Shown: positions 42,294-51,834, counted from the stretch's first letter. The stretch: DNA of 54,071 nt from Clostridia bacterium (GCA_017631795.1 JAGBSO010000045.1:1-54071); one strand, 5' to 3'. Made by a program: numbers and translations. The notes: generated by a model not told the origin, from the letters alone.

Positions 42294-44456
42294 TTATTTT
42301 TTTATAAGTTCCTGAATAAACATCTTCACGATATTCAGTATATTGAAAAGCTTTGTGTAATCAAAACTTGTGTCTCGCTGAGCCTTTTCGGGTGCAAAAA
42401 CAAAATCGTCAACACTGATACCGGCATCTTTACCCGTAAAGCAGAAGTCAATATCATAAATATTTTTCAGTTTGTCGTTTGCAAATTTCACACCGAAATC
42501 AACACCGTAAAGATAAATATGGTCAATATCAGCTTCAACAGTATGCCACTGACCGTCTGCAGGAATAACAACACTTTCGTCTGCTGTTGAATACCACACA
42601 TCTTTGTTCTTATAAATCTTTATACCGTCAAAAACAACATTATTTTTACCGTTGTTTTTCACACTGAATGAGATTATGCCGTAATCGGAATAATTATAGC
42701 TCTCATCATTGAATCTGATGAATGAAAGGCCGTTTTCTCCTGTCATTGCAGGGCTTACTGCAAACTCTCCGTCTGCCTTCACATCAAGACCGTCTGTGCT
42801 GCCGAAAGAAATGTCTGCATTGATACCTTCCCATGTATTATAGAATTTTGTGAATTCTCCTGCATCATAAAGATGGAAAGCTGTGTCTGAGTCGCAGTAT
42901 GCCCACTTTTTTTCTGCCCAGTAATGAGCATTTGCTATGTTGCCTGCCACAAAGGGACTGACGGGAAGACCGTCTGCAGAATAAAGGTTGGAAGTCTGGT
43001 TGCCCAGGCAGTAAGCATAACTTGCAGAAACGGGATTCTGCACTTTTTCATTATATATACAAACTGTGTTGCTGTTTACGATTTCAGCCTTTGCCCCGAC
43101 GAAAATTCCGTCTGCACCGGCAACAGCAAAGCCTCTGAGCTGACCGTCTGCAACAAGTCCGTCACCCGCATTTTCGAGTGTCACATAAACCTTGCCGTCT
43201 TTTATCTCATAATCTTTCACACTTGCGGCTGTGTATTCATTTTCACCGCCGTAGACAAGTCCCTTTGCACTCATCGCCATTCTCACACCGACATCTTCTT
43301 TTGTGTCGGGATGAATAGCACCTGCTTCGGAAAGATATGAAAGAGAAACATCATAAATTGAAACAAGACCTCTGCTTTCGGGCTGAGCTTTCTGAATATC
43401 AGCAAAGTATGCGTTCATTTCCATAAGGTCAATGCCGTTTTCCTTGTGATACTGATAAGCAGCGAGCTGTGTGAAAATTATGGGCAGAAGTCCGTTTTCA
43501 CAGCCGAAATGCTCTGAATATGATTTCTGCATCAGGTCAAAAAATTCCCCGTACTGTTCGGGTGTCTTCTGCATAATAACATCGCTTTCGCCCTGATACC
43601 AGATCATGCCTGCAGGTCTGAAACTGCCCAGCGCATTTATCTTGAGATTGAAGTTTGATGTCATGTCATAAAACATACTGCGCTCTGTTTCTTTCCAGCC
43701 GGAGAGTGAATAATATTCACCGCATGAAGTGAGAATATTTTTAACATCATCATCGTTTTCAATGGCATCTCTTGAAATCCAGCTTGATATAACCGAACCG
43801 CCAAGAGAAGAATTGAGAATACCGACGGGAACATTAAGTTCGCTGTGAAGTTCTTCTGCAAAATAATAGGCAACAGCACTTATTTCATAAACTGCATTGT
43901 TATCGCCGTTCACCCATCTTGCACCGGGGATATCATTCTGAGGCTGTGCGGGAACACGCTCAGTGCTGCCGTTGTAGGGAGTTACGGGAGGGACAAGCAG
44001 AACACGGAGCCAGTTGCCGAGTTTTTCGCCGCTTGCAAACTTTGAAGCACCCGATTTATCCTGTGAAAGTGAATACTGCATGTTGCTCTGTCCGCTTGCA
44101 AGCCAGAGTTCTCCGAAAACAACATCATTGAGCACTGCAAACTGTGTATTGTTGCAGCAAAGAACGATTCTGTAGCTGTCATAGCTTCCCGCAGGAGCAT
44201 CAAAAGAGACGGAAAATTCGCCGTTTTCAGCCTTTGTACTGTTCTGAGCCACAAGGACATCATCTTTATAAAGCGAAACGGAAATTATATCACCGTTTTT
44301 TGCCGTACCGGACAGAATTGCATCTTTATTCTGCTGAAAAAGCATTCCGTCACCGTAAAATGTGTAAAGAGCTGCATCTTTTCCGCCTGCAAAAGCCACC
44401 GCTGTGCAGGAAAAAACAAGGATTGCCGTCATAAGGATACATAAAAATTTTTTCAT
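42294..44456 (-). CDS. Secreted sialate O-acetylesterase (SGNH hydrolase)
   Basis: A 720-residue secreted esterase that removes O-acetyl groups from sialic acids, exposing them to sialidase. Signal peptide residues 1-~24 (MKKFLCILMTAILVFSC to AFA). The catalytic serine is in GELWLASGQSNMQ (~residue 120). GGSVISSWISRDAIE, MIWYQGESDV and GAIHPDTKEDVG (His/Asp) complete the family pattern. Residues ~500-690 form an added beta-sandwich (carbohydrate-binding-like) domain, and the last ~30 are amphipathic. The start uses the ATG at 44456 with GGAAGGG upstream. It is driven by a consensus promoter and diverges from the C39 peptidase gene. Confidence 0.9.
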   Translation of the reverse strand: MKKFLCILMTAILVFSCTAVAFAGGKDAALYTFYGDGMLFQQNKDAILSGTAKNGDIISVSLYKDDVLVAQNSTKAENGEFSVSFDAPAGSYDSYRIVLCCNNTQFAVLNDVVFGELWLASGQSNMQYSLSQDKSGASKFASGEKLGNWLRVLLVPPVTPYNGSTERVPAQPQNDIPGARWVNGDNNAVYEISAVAYYFAEELHSELNVPVGILNSSLGGSVISSWISRDAIENDDDVKNILTSCGEYYSLSGWKETERSMFYDMTSNFNLKINALGSFRPAGMIWYQGESDVIMQKTPEQYGEFFDLMQKSYSEHFGCENGLLPIIFTQLAAYQYHKENGIDLMEMNAYFADIQKAQPESRGLVSIYDVSLSYLSEAGAIHPDTKEDVGVRMAMSAKGLVYGGENEYTAASVKDYEIKDGKVYVTLENAGDGLVADGQLRGFAVAGADGIFVGAKAEIVNSNTVCIYNEKVQNPVSASYAYCLGNQTSNLYSADGLPVSPFVAGNIANAHYWAEKKWAYCDSDTAFHLYDAGEFTKFYNTWEGINADISFGSTDGLDVKADGEFAVSPAMTGENGLSFIRFNDESYNYSDYGIISFSVKNNGKNNVVFDGIKIYKNKDVWYSTADESVVIPADGQWHTVEADIDHIYLYGVDFGVKFANDKLKNIYDIDFCFTGKDAGISVDDFVFAPEKAQRDTSFDYTKLFNILNIVKMFIQELIKK

Positions 44457-44491
44457 CACACATCGCCCTTCCGGAGAGAGTTTATGATTAC

Positions 44492-44520
44492 ATTATAACT
44501 AATAACTGATAAGGTGTCAA
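44492..44520 (-). promoter_or_regulatory. Consensus promoter of the sialate O-acetylesterase gene
   Basis: Minus-strand TTGACA (44515-44520) and TATAAT (44492-44497), spacing exactly 17 bp. Confidence 0.9.
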
Positions 44521-44522
44521 GG

Positions 44523-44564
44523 AAACAATAATTCAGTGGCGTAAAGCCACATAAATTATTGTTT
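44523..44564. repeat. Mini inverted repeat related to the MITE ends
   Basis: AAACAATAATT and AATTATTGTTT ends surround an inner GTGGC/GCCAC hairpin with GTAAA loop. The ends match the inverted repeats of the elements at 23423 and 28009, so it is probably a maximally deleted copy. It abuts the -35 box of the esterase promoter. Confidence 0.7.
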
Positions 44565-44601
44565 ATACAACATTTGGAGTATTCATTTTCACTCTGATTC
44601 A

Positions 44602-44610
44602 TGGTATAAT
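44602..44610 (+). promoter_or_regulatory. Extended -10 promoter of the C39 peptidase gene
   Basis: TGGTATAAT at 44602-44610 is an extended -10 (TGnTATAAT). No good -35 is present, as is usual for this class. The ATG is 46 bp downstream. Confidence 0.65.
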
Positions 44611-44655
44611 GTCCTTGCATATATGACAAAAACCGCGGTAAAAACGAGGTGAAAA

Positions 44656-45624
44656 ATGAAAAGAATACTATCAGCAATCCTTGCAGTCATTCTTGTCGGG
44701 ACGGTATTTCTTCCCGTTGAAACAAAGGCTGCATCATTTTCTTCGTCGGCAGGTGCTGTTGATATTTCATCGGGCAGACTCAATGTAAGAAGCAGTGCAT
44801 CGGCATCGTCGGCTGTTATCGCATCCCTTGAAAAAAACAGCTTTGTGACACTCATTTCAGAAACAGGCTCCTGGTGGCGTGTTGAATATGCAAAGGACTC
44901 ATACGGCTATTGCCATGCGGATTACATCGCAGAGCTTTCGGGCAGTCCGATGAGTGTAAATATTCAGTCGGGCAGTCTTAATGTCAGAAGCGGACCGTCA
45001 ACAGCTTATGCAAAAACAGGCAGTCTGACAAAGGGTGAAACAGTTATCGTGCTGTCTTCTTCAGGCACATGGAAACGTGTGCTTTATCACGGAACAAAAA
45101 CAGGATATGTAAGCTCACAGTATCTTGCATCGCAGGTCAGCAGTCCTGATTATTCCCCTGTTTCCCTGAAAGTTCCTAGCTACAAACAGACCGACAGCAG
45201 ATGGGCAAACGTAAAAATCGGAAATTCGGGCAAAACAATAGCGCAGATAGGCTGTGTCACAACAGGTATTGCGATGATGCAGTCCTACCGCACAGGCACT
45301 GTGATTTATCCCGATGCCATGTCAAAGAAGCTCAGCTATAATTCTTCGGGAAGCGTTTACTGGCCCTCTGACTACATCGTGACAACAAGCAGTTCAGGCT
45401 ATCTTGCACGGATTTACAATCTTCTGAAAGAGGGCAAGCCAGTTCTTCTGGGTGCAAAGAATTCAGGGGGCGGTCAGCACTGGGTTGTGATTACCGGCTA
45501 CACAGGCGGAAACACTCTTACTGCATCGGGATTCACAATCAATGATCCCGGCTCAAATACAAGAACAAACTTACAGCAATTCCTGAATTCATACCCCAAT
45601 TTCTATAAATACTTCCATTATTAA
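44656..45624 (+). CDS. Secreted protein with two SH3 domains and a C39-like cysteine peptidase domain
   Basis: A 322-residue secreted protein. Signal peptide 1-~26 (MKRILSAILAVILVG to KAAS). Two bacterial SH3_3 domains at ~33-95 and ~100-160 share LNVRS..S....VIASL and GY.....YIA. The Peptidase_C39_2 domain (~172-322) has the putative Cys in QIGCVTTGIAMM (~215), His in GGGQHWVVITGY (~278) and Asp in INDPGS. SH3 domains bind peptidoglycan or host surface, so it probably acts at the cell wall. AGGTG precedes the ATG, and its own terminator follows. Confidence 0.9.
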   Translation: MKRILSAILAVILVGTVFLPVETKAASFSSSAGAVDISSGRLNVRSSASASSAVIASLEKNSFVTLISETGSWWRVEYAKDSYGYCHADYIAELSGSPMSVNIQSGSLNVRSGPSTAYAKTGSLTKGETVIVLSSSGTWKRVLYHGTKTGYVSSQYLASQVSSPDYSPVSLKVPSYKQTDSRWANVKIGNSGKTIAQIGCVTTGIAMMQSYRTGTVIYPDAMSKKLSYNSSGSVYWPSDYIVTTSSSGYLARIYNLLKEGKPVLLGAKNSGGGQHWVVITGYTGGNTLTASGFTINDPGSNTRTNLQQFLNSYPNFYKYFHY

Positions 45625-45631
45625 ACAACGG

Positions 45632-45665
45632 ATCGGTGTCTCTTGATTGAGATACCGATTTTCTT
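45632..45665 (+). terminator. Rho-independent terminator
   Basis: ATCGGTGTCTC/GAGATACCGAT stem (one G-U) with TTGATT loop followed by TTTCTTT, ending the C39 peptidase gene. Confidence 0.85.
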
Positions 45666-45667
45666 TA

Positions 45668-45696
45668 TTGTATTATTATTTTTACTGTGATATAAT
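45668..45696 (+). promoter_or_regulatory. Promoter of the sialidase/alpha-galactosidase operon
   Basis: TTGTAT (45668-45673), 17-bp spacer, TATAAT (45691-45696), 31 bp before the sialidase-like ATG. Confidence 0.75.
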
Positions 45697-45727
45697 TATT
45701 TCATATTCAGAAATGGAGGTTCAATCC

Positions 45728-46801
45728 ATGAAAAAAATCGGCAGAGAAGTTCTTTTTATCCCCGCAAAAGACAACAATCTGAGAAACGGTGAAGGATCAT
45801 TCATAAGACTCAGAAACGGTGCTGTCATGTTCGGTTACACCGAATATTTCGGTGACGACTGGGAAGACGATGCAACTGCAAGAATCGTTGCAATCACTTC
45901 ATACGACGAAGGCGAAACATGGCAGGACAAAAGGGTGATTATCGAAAAACCCGAAAACTGCAAAAATGTGATGAGTCTTTCATTCTTACGGATGGGAAAC
46001 GGTGACTTAGGTGCTTTTTACATACATAAAAATCCCGACGGAACAGATAAAGTTCTGTTCATCCGTTCTGCCGATGAGGGTCAAAACTGGTCAGAGCCCG
46101 TCAACTGCATGCAGTCACTTGACAGACAGGATTATTACGTCATAAACAACGACCGTGCATTCAGAACAAAACAAGGCAGAATCATTCTGCCCATGGCAAG
46201 ACACAGCATATACATCAATCCTGAATTTGCACCGGGTGTGCTGTGCTTCTTTGTTTCCGATGACGACGGATACACATGGAGAAAAACAGAAACAGAGTTC
46301 ACATTCCCTTATGACACCGACGATGACGGTTATCAGGAGCCGGGGCTTTATCAGTTTCCTGACGGCAGACTCCGATGCTATATCAGAACGGGTCTCGGCT
46401 GTCAGTTTGAAAGTTTTTCTTCCGATAACGGTGAAACATGGACTTCTCCCGAACCGAACCACTTCTTCTCATCTCCCCTTGCGCCCATGCTCATAAAAGA
46501 CATAAAAGACCTGACTGTGGCTGTTTTCAATCCCATTCCCAACCATCTGCTTTCAAACGATGAACTCACATGGGGCAGAACACCTTATGTCTGTGCAGTA
46601 AGCTCCGACAAGGGAAAGACTTTCACAAAAGAAAAAACTTACTTCATCGAAGATGATTACGAAAACGGTTACTGCTACCCTGCAATTATTGAAACTGCAG
46701 ACGGTTTTCTTGTGGCATATTATCACAGCAACAACTCAGGCATCTGCCTTAACAGCACAAAAATGGTAAAAATTCTTTACAGCGAAATAAGCGGTGAATA
46801 A
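45728..46801 (+). CDS. Sialidase-superfamily beta-propeller protein (BNR repeats)
   Basis: A 357-residue six-bladed propeller; ATG at 45728 after TGGAGGT. At least four Asp-box/BNR motifs are seen: SYDEGETWQ, SADEGQNWS, SDDDGYTWR and SSDNGETWT, plus SSDKGKTFT. The family is exo-sialidase (BNR_2), in which a Tyr/Glu pair and three Arg act on sialic acid; RLRNGAVMFGYTEY and the CYIRTGLG block may hold some of these. There is no signal peptide, and the FRIP motif is absent. It may therefore be an intracellular sialidase or a propeller glycosidase of other specificity. It overlaps no gene, and the alpha-galactosidase ATG follows its stop by one base. Confidence 0.82.
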   Translation: MKKIGREVLFIPAKDNNLRNGEGSFIRLRNGAVMFGYTEYFGDDWEDDATARIVAITSYDEGETWQDKRVIIEKPENCKNVMSLSFLRMGNGDLGAFYIHKNPDGTDKVLFIRSADEGQNWSEPVNCMQSLDRQDYYVINNDRAFRTKQGRIILPMARHSIYINPEFAPGVLCFFVSDDDGYTWRKTETEFTFPYDTDDDGYQEPGLYQFPDGRLRCYIRTGLGCQFESFSSDNGETWTSPEPNHFFSSPLAPMLIKDIKDLTVAVFNPIPNHLLSNDELTWGRTPYVCAVSSDKGKTFTKEKTYFIEDDYENGYCYPAIIETADGFLVAYYHSNNSGICLNSTKMVKILYSEISGE

Positions 46802-46802
46802 A

Positions 46803-48914
46803 ATGAGCAATACTTTTTTTAAAATTGATTACAAATATACCGATTCACATATTTTCACTTACCGAAGCGGTCTTCTGGTCTATGAAGAGAGATTTGCAGA
46901 CGGTATGCTCATTCCGTCGGGTTACAATGCTGCGGGATATCCCCTTGACACGCTTCAGAACATCCCCACAAGGCTCGATTCTTCCGATTTTCAGGAGCCT
47001 TCCGTCTTCGGAATTGAACTTGACGGGCAGAGCGTTGATTTCCGCCTGAAATTCGTTGATTTTACAGTCGGAGAAACAGAAAATTCAGCAGAGGGCATAC
47101 TCACTCTTGAAAGTGAAATAAAACCCGTAAAGATAAAAATTCACACCGTGCTTGACGGTACGCAGATGTTCACAAGATGGTTTGAAATCGAAAATCTTTC
47201 GGGAAACCCCATGAATCTGAGCCGACTTGAACTGCTTTCGGGCGGTCTTGAAAATATGCAGAAAAACAGATTCATATATGACAACAACATCGATGATTTT
47301 TATTCGCTCGGATATTTTGAGAACACTCACTGGGCAAAGGAAGGTCAGTTCACATGGCGCAGAATCACTCCCGACACTCTCTCAATCGACACACGTTACG
47401 GCAGGGACAGATTCCGTCATCCCCTTGTTTTTCTGAAGAACAACATCACGGGAATGATGTATTTTTCACAGATTGCATACAGCGGCGGATGCAGATTCAG
47501 CATTGATTACAACGCACACCGTGAAGACGACGACACATACATTTCCCTTAAAGCTCAGATCACTTCATTCAATCCCCTGACGGTGATAAAACCCTGTGAA
47601 AATTTCAGGACACCCGAAGTTCATATGGGTGCTGTCATGGGCGGGATTGACGAAGCCGTCAACGAAATGCACGCACACACAAGAAAGTGTCTGCCTGAAA
47701 CAAATCTTCTTGTGGGATTCGGAATGGGTGCAGAGCACGATATGTCCGTTGAATGCACAAAAGAATACATGCGTCACGGTGCAGAAATGGGCGCTGAAGT
47801 TTTCCTTGTTGATGCGGGATGGTACTGTCCTCCCGATGAGCAGATGAAATGGGGCGAATACTGCGGCGACAACTATCCCCACCCCGACCGTTATCCTGAC
47901 GGTATCAGAGAAATTTCCGATTACTGCCATGAGCTTGGCATGAAATTCTGTCTGTGGGCAGATATTGAAAACATCGGTTGGCGTTCAGAAATGAAGAATG
48001 CCCATCCCGAATGGTTTGCAAAGGATATTTACGGAAAAAGGGCAGATTCACTCATTGACATGACAAATCCCGAAGCACTGAAGTGGTGCGAAGATGAACT
48101 CGCAAGAATGATTCAGGAATACAACATGGATATGCTCCGTGTTGACAACAACTGCTCATACAGAAGCTATCACGGAATAAGCGAAACGGGTGAATGTCTG
48201 TCGCTGAGAAGATTCGGCGCGGTTTATAAAATGTACGACAATCTCAGAAAGCGTTTTCCCCATGTGATTTTTGAAAACTGTGCAGGCGGCGGTGGCAGGA
48301 CAGACCTTGGAATGATGAAATATTTCAGCCACACATGGGTCAGTGACAATCAGAGAGCACCATACTCCGTTATGATTACAAACGGTATGACCCTTGCACT
48401 TCCTCCCGAAAAAGTTGACAGACTTTTTGCAGGTATGGGATGTCACGATCAGGGCTCACTTGATTTACACATGAGAAACTGTATGCTCGGTCACATGAGT
48501 CTTAACACGGTAACACCTTTCGGCAGTGAAAACAATACCCTTCAGACGGAATTCGTGAAGCACAGCGTTGATATTTATAAAAATTTCATCAGGGATTTTC
48601 TGCCGACATCAAAAGTGTATCATCACACACCCGATACCATTGAAACGCACAAAAACGGTTTTTCATGCCTTGAAATCACATCCGAAGATAAAACAAAAGG
48701 TGCAATCACGGCATTTACCCTTGTAAAACCTGAAACTGATACTTTTACCGTTTTCCCGAAAGGAATCGATACGGGCAAAACATACACCGTGACGCTCGAT
48801 AACAACAACGAAACATTTGAAGTATCGGGCAGACAGCTCAGAAGCCACGGAATCTCAATCAGAATTCCGACTGCACTTTCTTCCGAGCTGATTATTTATA
48901 AAGAAAAGCAATAA
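46803..48914 (+). CDS. GH36 alpha-galactosidase (or alpha-N-acetylgalactosaminidase)
   Basis: A 703-residue cytoplasmic GH36 enzyme. An N-terminal beta-sandwich (~1-290) precedes the TIM barrel. The nucleophile is Asp448 (MDMLRVDNNC) and the acid/base Asp515 (WVSDNQ), with the typical ENCAGGGGRTDLGMM between them. The substrate loop MLRVDNN differs from the common LKWDMN of plant-oligosaccharide enzymes, so a host-glycan linkage is possible. The ATG at 46803 uses AGCGGTGA. It is co-transcribed with the sialidase-like gene. Its stop codon lies inside a MITE-like end sequence. Confidence 0.92.
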   Translation: MSNTFFKIDYKYTDSHIFTYRSGLLVYEERFADGMLIPSGYNAAGYPLDTLQNIPTRLDSSDFQEPSVFGIELDGQSVDFRLKFVDFTVGETENSAEGILTLESEIKPVKIKIHTVLDGTQMFTRWFEIENLSGNPMNLSRLELLSGGLENMQKNRFIYDNNIDDFYSLGYFENTHWAKEGQFTWRRITPDTLSIDTRYGRDRFRHPLVFLKNNITGMMYFSQIAYSGGCRFSIDYNAHREDDDTYISLKAQITSFNPLTVIKPCENFRTPEVHMGAVMGGIDEAVNEMHAHTRKCLPETNLLVGFGMGAEHDMSVECTKEYMRHGAEMGAEVFLVDAGWYCPPDEQMKWGEYCGDNYPHPDRYPDGIREISDYCHELGMKFCLWADIENIGWRSEMKNAHPEWFAKDIYGKRADSLIDMTNPEALKWCEDELARMIQEYNMDMLRVDNNCSYRSYHGISETGECLSLRRFGAVYKMYDNLRKRFPHVIFENCAGGGGRTDLGMMKYFSHTWVSDNQRAPYSVMITNGMTLALPPEKVDRLFAGMGCHDQGSLDLHMRNCMLGHMSLNTVTPFGSENNTLQTEFVKHSVDIYKNFIRDFLPTSKVYHHTPDTIETHKNGFSCLEITSEDKTKGAITAFTLVKPETDTFTVFPKGIDTGKTYTVTLDNNNETFEVSGRQLRSHGISIRIPTALSSELIIYKEKQ

Positions 48915-49056
48915 TTTACCAAATAAATTAAACGGTATCTTGTAGGGGCGTTGACCCAACGCCCGGCACGAATGTGCATTTTCCGAAGGAAAATTAAACG
49001 GCAGAGCCGTTATTGTTCGCTTTGCTCACAATCGGGCGATGAATCATCGCCCCTAC
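48910..49056. mobile_element. MITE-like element with one recognisable end
   Basis: CAATAATTTA at the left end covers the alpha-galactosidase stop codon. The core GTAGGGGCG (48942) to CGCCCCTAC (49056) shares long blocks with the element at 28049-28165 (CCCGGCACGAATGTGCATTTTCC, split here as CCCGGCACGAATG and TGCATTTTCC; GCCGTTATTGTTCGCTTTG). The right outer inverted repeat is missing. It separates the GH36 gene from the sulfatase promoter. Confidence 0.78.
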
Positions 49057-49087
49057 AATGTATTTTTCAAATCCAGCATAGGGAAAC

Positions 49088-49116
49088 TTGACATTGAATT
49101 TCACTGATTATATAAT
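49088..49116 (+). promoter_or_regulatory. Perfect sigma-A promoter of the sulfatase gene
   Basis: TTGACA (49088-49093), 17-bp spacer, TATAAT (49111-49116); the ATG is 31 bp further on. It lies 32 bp right of the MITE-like core. Confidence 0.92.
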
Positions 49117-49147
49117 TGTATAAACAAAACATTACGGAGGGGTTGTA

Positions 49148-51157
49148 ATGAAAAAAAATATTACTCTCGACACGGGAAAAAAGGTTTTTCCGTTGATTTT
49201 TATGGTATTGGGAATAGGTCTTATGCTGTCCCTGTGGATTTTAAGGCTTAACATAGTTGCCGTTGTGTGCGTGGCATTCAACTGCATCATGTCAGCTGTT
49301 ATCGCACTGAGCCTTATCATCAAGAAAAAAGTCTATGCGCCAATGATTTTCGGCTATGCAGCGGCAAGCATCGGCGTTGTTGTTTACTACATAATATGGG
49401 GTGCAGACGCAGGCTTCGGTGCATTCACATCGGGTCTTGCAGGTTTTGCATCGGCAGACCATCCCCTGCTCACAGGCTCAGGCAATTTCTTCACAAGACT
49501 TCTGGGCAATATTCTTCTTGCACTTCCCGCAGCACTGGCACTCTGGGGACTTTTCTTCATTGCAAAGAAAACATTCACAAAAGACGGTGTGAAGATGGCA
49601 CTTTCTGCTGTGATGAGTGTGCTTCTCATGGGTACAAGCGTTGCATACGTGCTGACAATGAATCTTCGTTCAAAGCCCAACACAGACAGGCTCTGGGACG
49701 GTCATGACGATTATCTCGGTGGTGTTGACAAGAACGCATCAAAGGACAATCCCAATGTACTTTTCATCATGATGGACGACCTTGGCTACGGTGACGTTTC
49801 GCTCAACGGTGCAATTTATGACACTCCCAACATCGACTCAATCGGTGAAAACGGTCTGAATCTTACAAATTTCTACTCTGCATATTCCGTCTGCTCACCT
49901 GCACGTTTTGCTGCACTCACAGGCAGATATCCCTACCGTGGCTATGCGGACAACGTTATCTATCCCACCGTTGACACACTTTCACCCTTTGCTCAGACAA
50001 GAATTTTCAACTCAATCGAAATGGGCAACAACACAGACGGTATGCTCGGCGACGAAATCACATTTGCTGAAACATTCAAGGCTGCAGGCTACGCAACAGG
50101 TGCATTCGGCAAGTGGCATCTCGGTGACTACGGTGAATATCTTCCCACAAATCAGGGCTTTGACTACTTCTACGGCAGCCACCATGTAAACGACATGAAG
50201 CCTTTCTACCATGTGACCGAAGAAAACGGTGAATGGGAAATCGTTCACGGTACGGATGAGCTTAAAGACCAGAGTCAGGCTACAAAGTGGATTCACGATG
50301 AAATCACAGCATGGATCACAGAAAAAGCTCAGGCAGACGAGCCTTTCCTTGCATATTACGCATCACCCTGGCCTCACGGACCCGTCTTCGCAGGTGACGA
50401 TTTCGACGGTACAACAGGTATGGGTACATACGTTGATTGCGTGACAGAATTTGACTATTATCTCGGTCAGCTTTTCAATACAATGGAAGAACTCGGTGTT
50501 CTTGAAGACACAATCATCGTCTTCACAAGTGACAACGGCCCTGCTCTTGAAGGTTCCGTTGCAGACCTTCGCGGCGGTAAATATCTTGCATACGAAGGCG
50601 GTCAGAAAGTTCCCTTTATGATCCGTTGGGACAATGCAGACGGAGCTCTTGGTGAAATCGGAACTGAAAGAAACAATTCCGCAGTCCTTGTTGACCTTTA
50701 TCCCACACTCGTTGAACTTGCAGGTATCACAGGAAACGGTCAGAAGAATTATCTGCCCACCGACAGAACAATCGACGGTATTTCAATGGCTTCACTTCTT
50801 AAAAACGATGCAGTTATCCACACATCAGAGCATCCGATTCTTCATATGAAGAGAGAAAAACTCAAGGCAATTCAGTACACAATGCCCACATCGGAAGTCA
50901 AAGCACTTTATCCCGATTATACATACGATGTTCTTAACAATGAGTACATCACATTCAAGTATTTTGAAAAGATTCAGAACGATAACTCTGCATTCTGGGA
51001 TAAGAACAGAAAGAACTGGCTCCATATCCTGACAGACGACTATGCGGAAAACTATAACCGTACCCCCGTCTACCCCGAAATTTCAGAGCAGTATAAAGCA
51101 AAAATGCACGAGATTATGGACGGATTCAAGGAGAACAGAAGAGGAATAATAGAATAA
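49148..51157 (+). CDS. Membrane-anchored cysteine-type sulfatase
   Basis: A 669-residue sulfatase. Residues ~12-180 hold about five TM helices and lack a cleavable signal, which is unusual because most gut sulfatases are secreted or lipoproteins. The catalytic domain begins ~203 (NVLFIMMDDLGYGD, metal Asp210/211). Cys249 in SVCSPARFAALTGR is converted to formylglycine; GKWHLGDYG, SPWPHGP, TSDNGPALE and RGGKY..YEGG.KVPFMIRW follow. The cysteine form needs an anaerobic sulfatase maturase, and one is encoded at 52013. Likely substrates are sulfated mucin or glycosaminoglycan sugars. GGAGG precedes the ATG. Confidence 0.93.
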   Translation: MKKNITLDTGKKVFPLIFMVLGIGLMLSLWILRLNIVAVVCVAFNCIMSAVIALSLIIKKKVYAPMIFGYAAASIGVVVYYIIWGADAGFGAFTSGLAGFASADHPLLTGSGNFFTRLLGNILLALPAALALWGLFFIAKKTFTKDGVKMALSAVMSVLLMGTSVAYVLTMNLRSKPNTDRLWDGHDDYLGGVDKNASKDNPNVLFIMMDDLGYGDVSLNGAIYDTPNIDSIGENGLNLTNFYSAYSVCSPARFAALTGRYPYRGYADNVIYPTVDTLSPFAQTRIFNSIEMGNNTDGMLGDEITFAETFKAAGYATGAFGKWHLGDYGEYLPTNQGFDYFYGSHHVNDMKPFYHVTEENGEWEIVHGTDELKDQSQATKWIHDEITAWITEKAQADEPFLAYYASPWPHGPVFAGDDFDGTTGMGTYVDCVTEFDYYLGQLFNTMEELGVLEDTIIVFTSDNGPALEGSVADLRGGKYLAYEGGQKVPFMIRWDNADGALGEIGTERNNSAVLVDLYPTLVELAGITGNGQKNYLPTDRTIDGISMASLLKNDAVIHTSEHPILHMKREKLKAIQYTMPTSEVKALYPDYTYDVLNNEYITFKYFEKIQNDNSAFWDKNRKNWLHILTDDYAENYNRTPVYPEISEQYKAKMHEIMDGFKENRRGIIE

Positions 51158-51216
51158 TTAACAATTGACAACACGGTATTCAACTCTATTCCGGAAATTC
51201 ATACGGAGGTCACAAA

Positions 51217-51810
51217 ATGTCTTATTACAATCTGGTCAGAATTTCAATATTCATCGTTCTTGCTACAATTTGCATCTTTATAATAAACACAAAGGTGCGT
51301 TATAATTTAAGAAAAACGGCAATAATAGCATCCTTGTTTTGTTGCGCAATATTAACATTTACTGTATTAGAATTGGTTCCGTTTGAAAATAGCATTCTGA
51401 CATTTGAAACACCGGAAGAAGCTTTTGATTATTACAAAACAGAAGCCATTGATGTTTTAATTGAAGGTGAAGATTCGTGTCTGATTGTTGCAAAAAATGA
51501 TTCTGCAGCACAACAAGTCCTGATTTTTAAGAAAAATAAAAATAATTGGGATATAAAAACAGGCTTGAGTGTAAACAAAACAAACTTTACAAAAACTGAC
51601 GATGCTTTTCTGTCAATTCTGAGTATTGACGGTTCTGCTGATAAATATGTCGAAATAGATAATATTCTGTCAAAAGAGTTAACTGTAAGCGACAACATAA
51701 ATTCAGAATTTCACAAAGCAGAAAACGGAAAATACTACGCATACATACAAGATTTTTCCAACAACTATGTTATCAATGTCAATGGAGATAGTGCGGTTTT
51801 TGGTAATTAA
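51217..51810 (+). CDS. Hypothetical two-TM protein of low GC content
   Basis: A 197-residue protein with N-terminal helices ~6-24 and ~34-53 and a soluble C-terminal domain (~60-197) containing FETPEEAFDYYKTEAIDVL and VFKK/IFKKNKNNWDIK strands. These resemble small extracytoplasmic cystatin/NTF2-like domains, but I cannot assign a family. CGGAGGT precedes the ATG. Codon use is clearly more AT-rich than the sulfatase and maturase on either side, and repeat sequences flank its right side, so acquisition by transfer is plausible. Confidence 0.8.
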   Translation: MSYYNLVRISIFIVLATICIFIINTKVRYNLRKTAIIASLFCCAILTFTVLELVPFENSILTFETPEEAFDYYKTEAIDVLIEGEDSCLIVAKNDSAAQQVLIFKKNKNNWDIKTGLSVNKTNFTKTDDAFLSILSIDGSADKYVEIDNILSKELTVSDNINSEFHKAENGKYYAYIQDFSNNYVINVNGDSAVFGN

Positions 51811-51834
51811 ATTTGAATTCAGCAATTAATGTGC

